A stretch of 64,000 nucleotides of DNA from Vicia villosa. Lineage: Eukaryota > Streptophyta > Magnoliopsida > Fabales > Fabaceae. The DNA lies in the NCBI RefSeq assembly GCF_029867415.1, contig NW_026706171.1:186001-250000 (forward strand). The letters run 5' to 3'. The translations under genes were made by a program, and so were the position numbers. The notes beneath the pieces are model-generated. The model was not told the DNA's origin. It was given only the letters and a program-made list of their open reading frames with translations, and searched no databases. This document shows positions 60,251-64,000 of this stretch, piece by piece; positions within the stretch are counted from its first letter, which is position 1; every line of letters begins with the position of its first letter.

Positions 60251-60812
60251 TTGTATGCCAATTGAAAATTAAACATTCAAGATTATGTGTAGTCTTTTAC
60301 TGGAATATACTGATATGCCAATAGTTCTTAAAATTGATCTTTTGCAGGATTGCATTGATGTCAAGACAGAAGCAAGAAGGCTACTAGAAAAAGAATTTTC
60401 TTTGTTGATTCTAATTGAAACTTGCATACATATGTTTAAATGTAAAGGATAAGAAGTGATATGATATTATATATAGACACACATTAAGAAGTAGGTGACG
60501 TGATATTTACTCTTCTGTATAGATATTATATTAGGATGAATTTGTCATTTTCATTTCTACTATGCTCTCTTTCTTAGGTGACACCTTTGGACCACCATTT
60601 TTTGTTTTCTGTACACAAATTATGCAGATTCTCAATGGGAGTAGGTTCTAACTGCACATGAGATAAAAGCTTTTTTTGATGTGAAATCTAAACCTTTTTC
60701 ATTTCTTGGAATATTAAGTTATACATATGGATTAGTTAAAATTCCACTATACCATGTCAAATTTGATATACAAACCCATTAAAAATAAGCTTGTTTTTTA
60801 TAAATATTTTTT
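60251..60812. other. Spacer between hAT and LINE-D
   Basis: AT-rich. The first part may be degenerate hAT 3' coding sequence, but no domain is visible. It ends at the T-rich run (60797-60813) that is the poly(A) tail of LINE-D on the minus strand. Confidence 0.4.
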
Positions 60813-62196
60813 TTAATAAGCAATTGATTATAAGATATCGCACTAGGGGTGCAACCCTTACATCGAAAAAACACTAGAGAGTTATGTTACAAAGTAATGG
60901 CAATTTATACCAATCATAAAAATTTATCCTACTAGGAAGTTCCTTGTTGCTAGCCCACCTCCATGAGAAAAACATGATATTTGATATCAACTCGTCGAAG
61001 CTAAAGGTATCGCCATCAAAGATCATTGTATTTCTCATATTCCAAATACACCAAATTAAGGCTATCCAAATCGAATTTAGAGTAACTTTAATGTTGGTGT
61101 TTTTCACCTTTTCTTGGATGCTTCCGAAATTCTTGAACTCCTCTAAAGTAAGCTTCAATTCGTTCCCCAACCACATATGAACTCTATTCCACACTGCTTT
61201 TGTAGCATGGCAATGGAAAAAAAGATGTTCCAAAGTTTCCGGATTATTTGAACAAAAGAGGCAATCAATGGAAGAGAGATTAGGCACACCTCTATTGGCT
61301 AGTTGTTCTTTTATAGGTAACCTATTGATGAAGAATCTCCACGCAAAAATCTTGATCTTTTCCGGAATTTTAGTCTTCCAAATGACATCTAACAACTTGG
61401 TAGTTGAAGTTGGCCAAGCTAACTCCTTTGCGTTTGAGACCAATTGCGAGACACTAGACACCGTGAAAGCTCCGTTTGAAGTTAGCTTCCAATGATAATC
61501 ATCCAAAGCCATAATGTCCGGCTCCATTCCTTGGAGGATCAACTTCAAGTCCCTAAGCTCATCGCCAATAGTCGAGGCCGAAGCGGAAGTGGAGTAGGTA
61601 GAAGCAATCGGAACTGACGGATTTAGCACATCCGTGTCAAAAATATCTTCTAACTTCCACGTGAGTTCACCATGATTAAAGGAGAAGAGATCACTCACCA
61701 TGCAAATATTGTTGGTTGTTCTAGCAAACAAGAGTGGGAAAGTGACGCGAAGCGAATGATCATCCACCCAACAACTATACCAAAAGAGTATATTTCTTCC
61801 TTGCTTGAACTCGCATTTAATCCATTCATTAAATCCTTGTCCCCATTCATCCTCTTTGAAGTCATTAAGAACAATGTCGCTCCACCAACGGGAATCGTCA
61901 CCAGTTAAAAGATCCTTGCTAGAAGCCAACACTTTAGTTTTGGGGTCTTGATATCTCAAAAGTAAGAATCTACTCCAAATAGCCTTATCTTCCTTTAAGA
62001 TTCTCCACTTCCATTTGAGAAGTAGAGCTTTGTTCATTTCTCCCACATCTCTAATACCTAACCCTCCTTTCTCTTTAGGCTTGCACACATTATCCCACTT
62101 CACTCAATGTATACATCTCGATTTAGTATTCCCACACCACAAAAAGTTGCTAAGAAGACTTCTTATAGCTTGAATAATTTTGCTTGGATCTTGTGG
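60813..62196 (-). pseudogene. LINE-D ORF2 C-terminal part
   Basis: Same family as LINE-C. The 409-codon open frame (62103-60874) holds KEKGGLGIRDVGEMNKALLL, the zinc-ribbon WKTKIPEKIKIFAWRFFINR...CLFCSNNPETLEHLFFHCH, and the C terminus FSFDELISNIMFFSWRW...WYKLPLLCNITL. Upstream, LSNFLWCG and RCIH*VKWDN continue in frame with one stop at 62104-62106 (Trp codon to TGA). Homology is cut at 62196 by an LTR in the same orientation. The 3' UTR shares GATGTAAGGGTTGCACCCCT with LINE-C and ends in an A-rich tail. Confidence 0.88.
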
Positions 62197-64000
62197 TGTC
62201 GTTTTCTTTTACCTCCCCGTTTCACTTGGGAGGACGGCACGCTAGACCCTTCACGCGAAATTTGGAAGGAGAATGCGCCCGTGGCGGGATGAATTTTATT
62301 TCAGTTCTTCCTACGATATCACACGAACTTTCTTATTGTCCTACGAGTAGGAAAGGGAAAAAAAGATCTCAACTAAACCCTAGGAGTTTGCTAAGTGTGG
62401 GGATTTCACCTAGACTAGAAATTCTGGAGTCCGGGAGGTCGGTTATACATAGGGAAGTGTTTAAACACCCTACATATCTGTAGTACTCTGCAGGAACCTT
62501 CTCTGTGTCATTTGTGATTGTGTTTGCTGCTAATGATTGGGAAAGTTTCTCCTTTGTGTTAGGAGAAGGAATTGATTTGATTTGAAAAGACAGACAGATA
62601 GACAGACTGACTATTTTTGGTATTTTATTAGCTCGCTGAGATTCCTTGTGAACCTCATGCCTACATATCCCTAGTGGAAGTCAGAGCTTAATGTAGTTCG
62701 GGGAACTAACTAGGGAAATTAATGTTTTTTGGTGCCTTGCTTGAAGCTCAAGGTTGAAGCTTGGAATTAAATCTCTGTTTACAGTAAAGAGACATGAAAT
62801 CATCTCTACAGAGAGGTATTAGTACTATTCTACCACAAACATTTTGAAAGAGTGACAGAATAACTGGATTCATTTCATTCAAGAGGGGGACCTTACTTGT
62901 GTGTGTGCAAGTATGCCAGTCAGATGCCTCTTAAATGAAAGAAAGATGCTCGTCCAAATTAGGGAAAGTGTACAAGTCTGGGGATGTGCCAGAGCATGTC
63001 TTTCAGAGTCCTAAATGGGAGACTTTGATTGAATTTGAAATTGAAATGTTTGTTTGTTTGAATGTGGTAGAGTAGTAAAAATATCTCTCTATAGAGATAA
63101 GCTATGTCTATCTACTGTATAAAAGATTTGACTTTAGCTGGCTTGAATGAGGCCCAAGCTTGAGGCTTTTTGATTGATTAATTGACTCTGGGAGATGACT
63201 CCACTGGGGATTAATTACAGGGTATTTTTGTGTTCTGTACAAAGCCCAGAATTGAGGCTGACTCTACTTAGGGAGACTCTATTTGTGTGCCTTGTACAAA
63301 GCCCAAGGTTGTGGCTGACTGCTGAGGATAACTGAATTTTTGAGACTATGAATGACTCTATTTTGTGTGCCTTGTACAAAGCCCAAGGTTGTGGCTGACT
63401 CTAGACAGGGGAGTTTTATTGTTTGGTGCCTTGTATGAAGCCCAAGGTTGAGGCTAACTGTTTTTGTTGGTTTTAACTCTACTGGAGATTAAAAAGACTG
63501 TTTTTCTTTGGAAGCTAACCCTTTCCAGGGATTTTGACTCAGCTAGTGAATTTGTCTATTAAAAGACTGACTTTTATCATGTTTTTGGAGGCTGACCCTT
63601 TCCAGGGGTTTTGACTCTTTTGGGGAAATTATCTCCTAAGAGAAATGAATCTTTATTTTTTTGACTTTTTATTAATTGACTTTGGAGGCTAACCCTTTCC
63701 AGGGGTTTTTATTAAAATGAAGGAATGTGTGGAAGCTAACCCTTTCCAGGGATTTTGTTTTAGACAGATGTTGGAGGCTAACCCTTTCCAGGGGATTTTG
63801 TTAAATGAATGGCAGAAAGATTATCTAGTGGAGACTTCTTGTTTAAAGCCCAAGGTGAAGGCTGACTCAATGCTGAGGATGATCAAACATGGATCCTAGA
63901 CTCTGCTAAGGAAGATTGATGAAGATAAGGGTGACAGAGACTATCCATGTCTCTCATTCCAAAAGGTGTACTCAATGCAAAATTGAGACAAACTTAGCTT
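62197..64000 (-). mobile_element. Ogre-like LTR, 3' part, running off the window
   Basis: On the minus strand this LTR ends GTAAAAGAAAACGACA at 62197, next to TGTGG (possible target site) in LINE-D. Reading inward on the minus strand are the conserved GAGTACTACAGATATGTAGGG and ACTTCCCTATGTATAACCGAC motifs (62430-62490), then GCTCTGACTTCCACTAGGGATATGTAGGCA (62660-62690). Minisatellites follow to the window edge. The start of the LTR and any internal region lie outside. Confidence 0.8.
62725..63900 (-). repeat. Hairpin minisatellites in minus-strand LTR
   Basis: Two interleaved repeat types on the top strand. One is CTTGTACAAAGCCCAAGGTT-GTGGCTGACTC (about 62740-63460, also 63840), with AGCC/GGCT pairing. 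The other is GGAGGCTAACCCTTTCCAGG-GGTTTTGACTC (about 63510-63800), with CCCT/AGGG and AACC/GGTT pairing. The first type is the reverse complement of the AGCC/GGCT units of the solo LTR at 17378-17650. Confidence 0.75.

Overview
This is repeat-dominated plant nuclear DNA, most likely from a legume of the pea/vetch group (Fabeae) or a close relative. The main reason is several very long-LTR (3.9-4.9 kb) Ogre-like Ty3/gypsy elements with a typical Ogre Gag and a tRNA-Arg-type primer binding site. The species cannot be fixed from sequence alone. One host gene is convincing: an alcohol-forming fatty acyl-CoA reductase (FAR) on the minus strand (43438-53194). Its ten exons join into an uninterrupted 492-codon frame, although a 6 kb LINE sits in intron 7. 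A broken FAR copy lies upstream at about 55990-56600.

Left part (1-34744). A MITE and a decayed LINE (861-4375) are followed by a three-level nest of LTR elements. The outer Ogre-like element (4394-34744) has lost the first 1.7 kb of its 5' LTR, at a junction carrying a templated 21-base filler. Inside its 5' LTR lies a younger Ogre-like element (6414-24690, target duplication GATAC). Inside that lies a 4.9 kb solo LTR (13688-18591, target duplication ATACT). Both nested retroelements carry only a broken gag and no protease, reverse transcriptase or integrase, so they look non-autonomous. They share 3' backbone blocks but differ in LTRs and in 3'-UTR minisatellites.

Middle (34745-43260). A second LINE is cut by a 4.0 kb CACTA element (36952-40950, target duplication GAT) that holds spliced-looking exon segments instead of a transposase. 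The same LINE is also cut by a fold-back element. That fold-back carries a TIR element (target duplication TA), which in turn holds a palindrome set in a TA microsatellite.

Right part (43260-64000). The FAR gene is followed by an LTR remnant, CACTA transposase debris, the FAR pseudogene, a long unrecognised stretch, a decayed hAT transposase, and a minus-strand LINE. That LINE is interrupted by a minus-strand long LTR running off the window.

The best candidate for something not described is structural. Most of the minisatellites in these LTRs and UTRs are arrays of short hairpin units. In one case (5745-5876, repeated at 33896-34027) the three copies show covarying stem pairs. I see no CRISPR array, operon or defence system.
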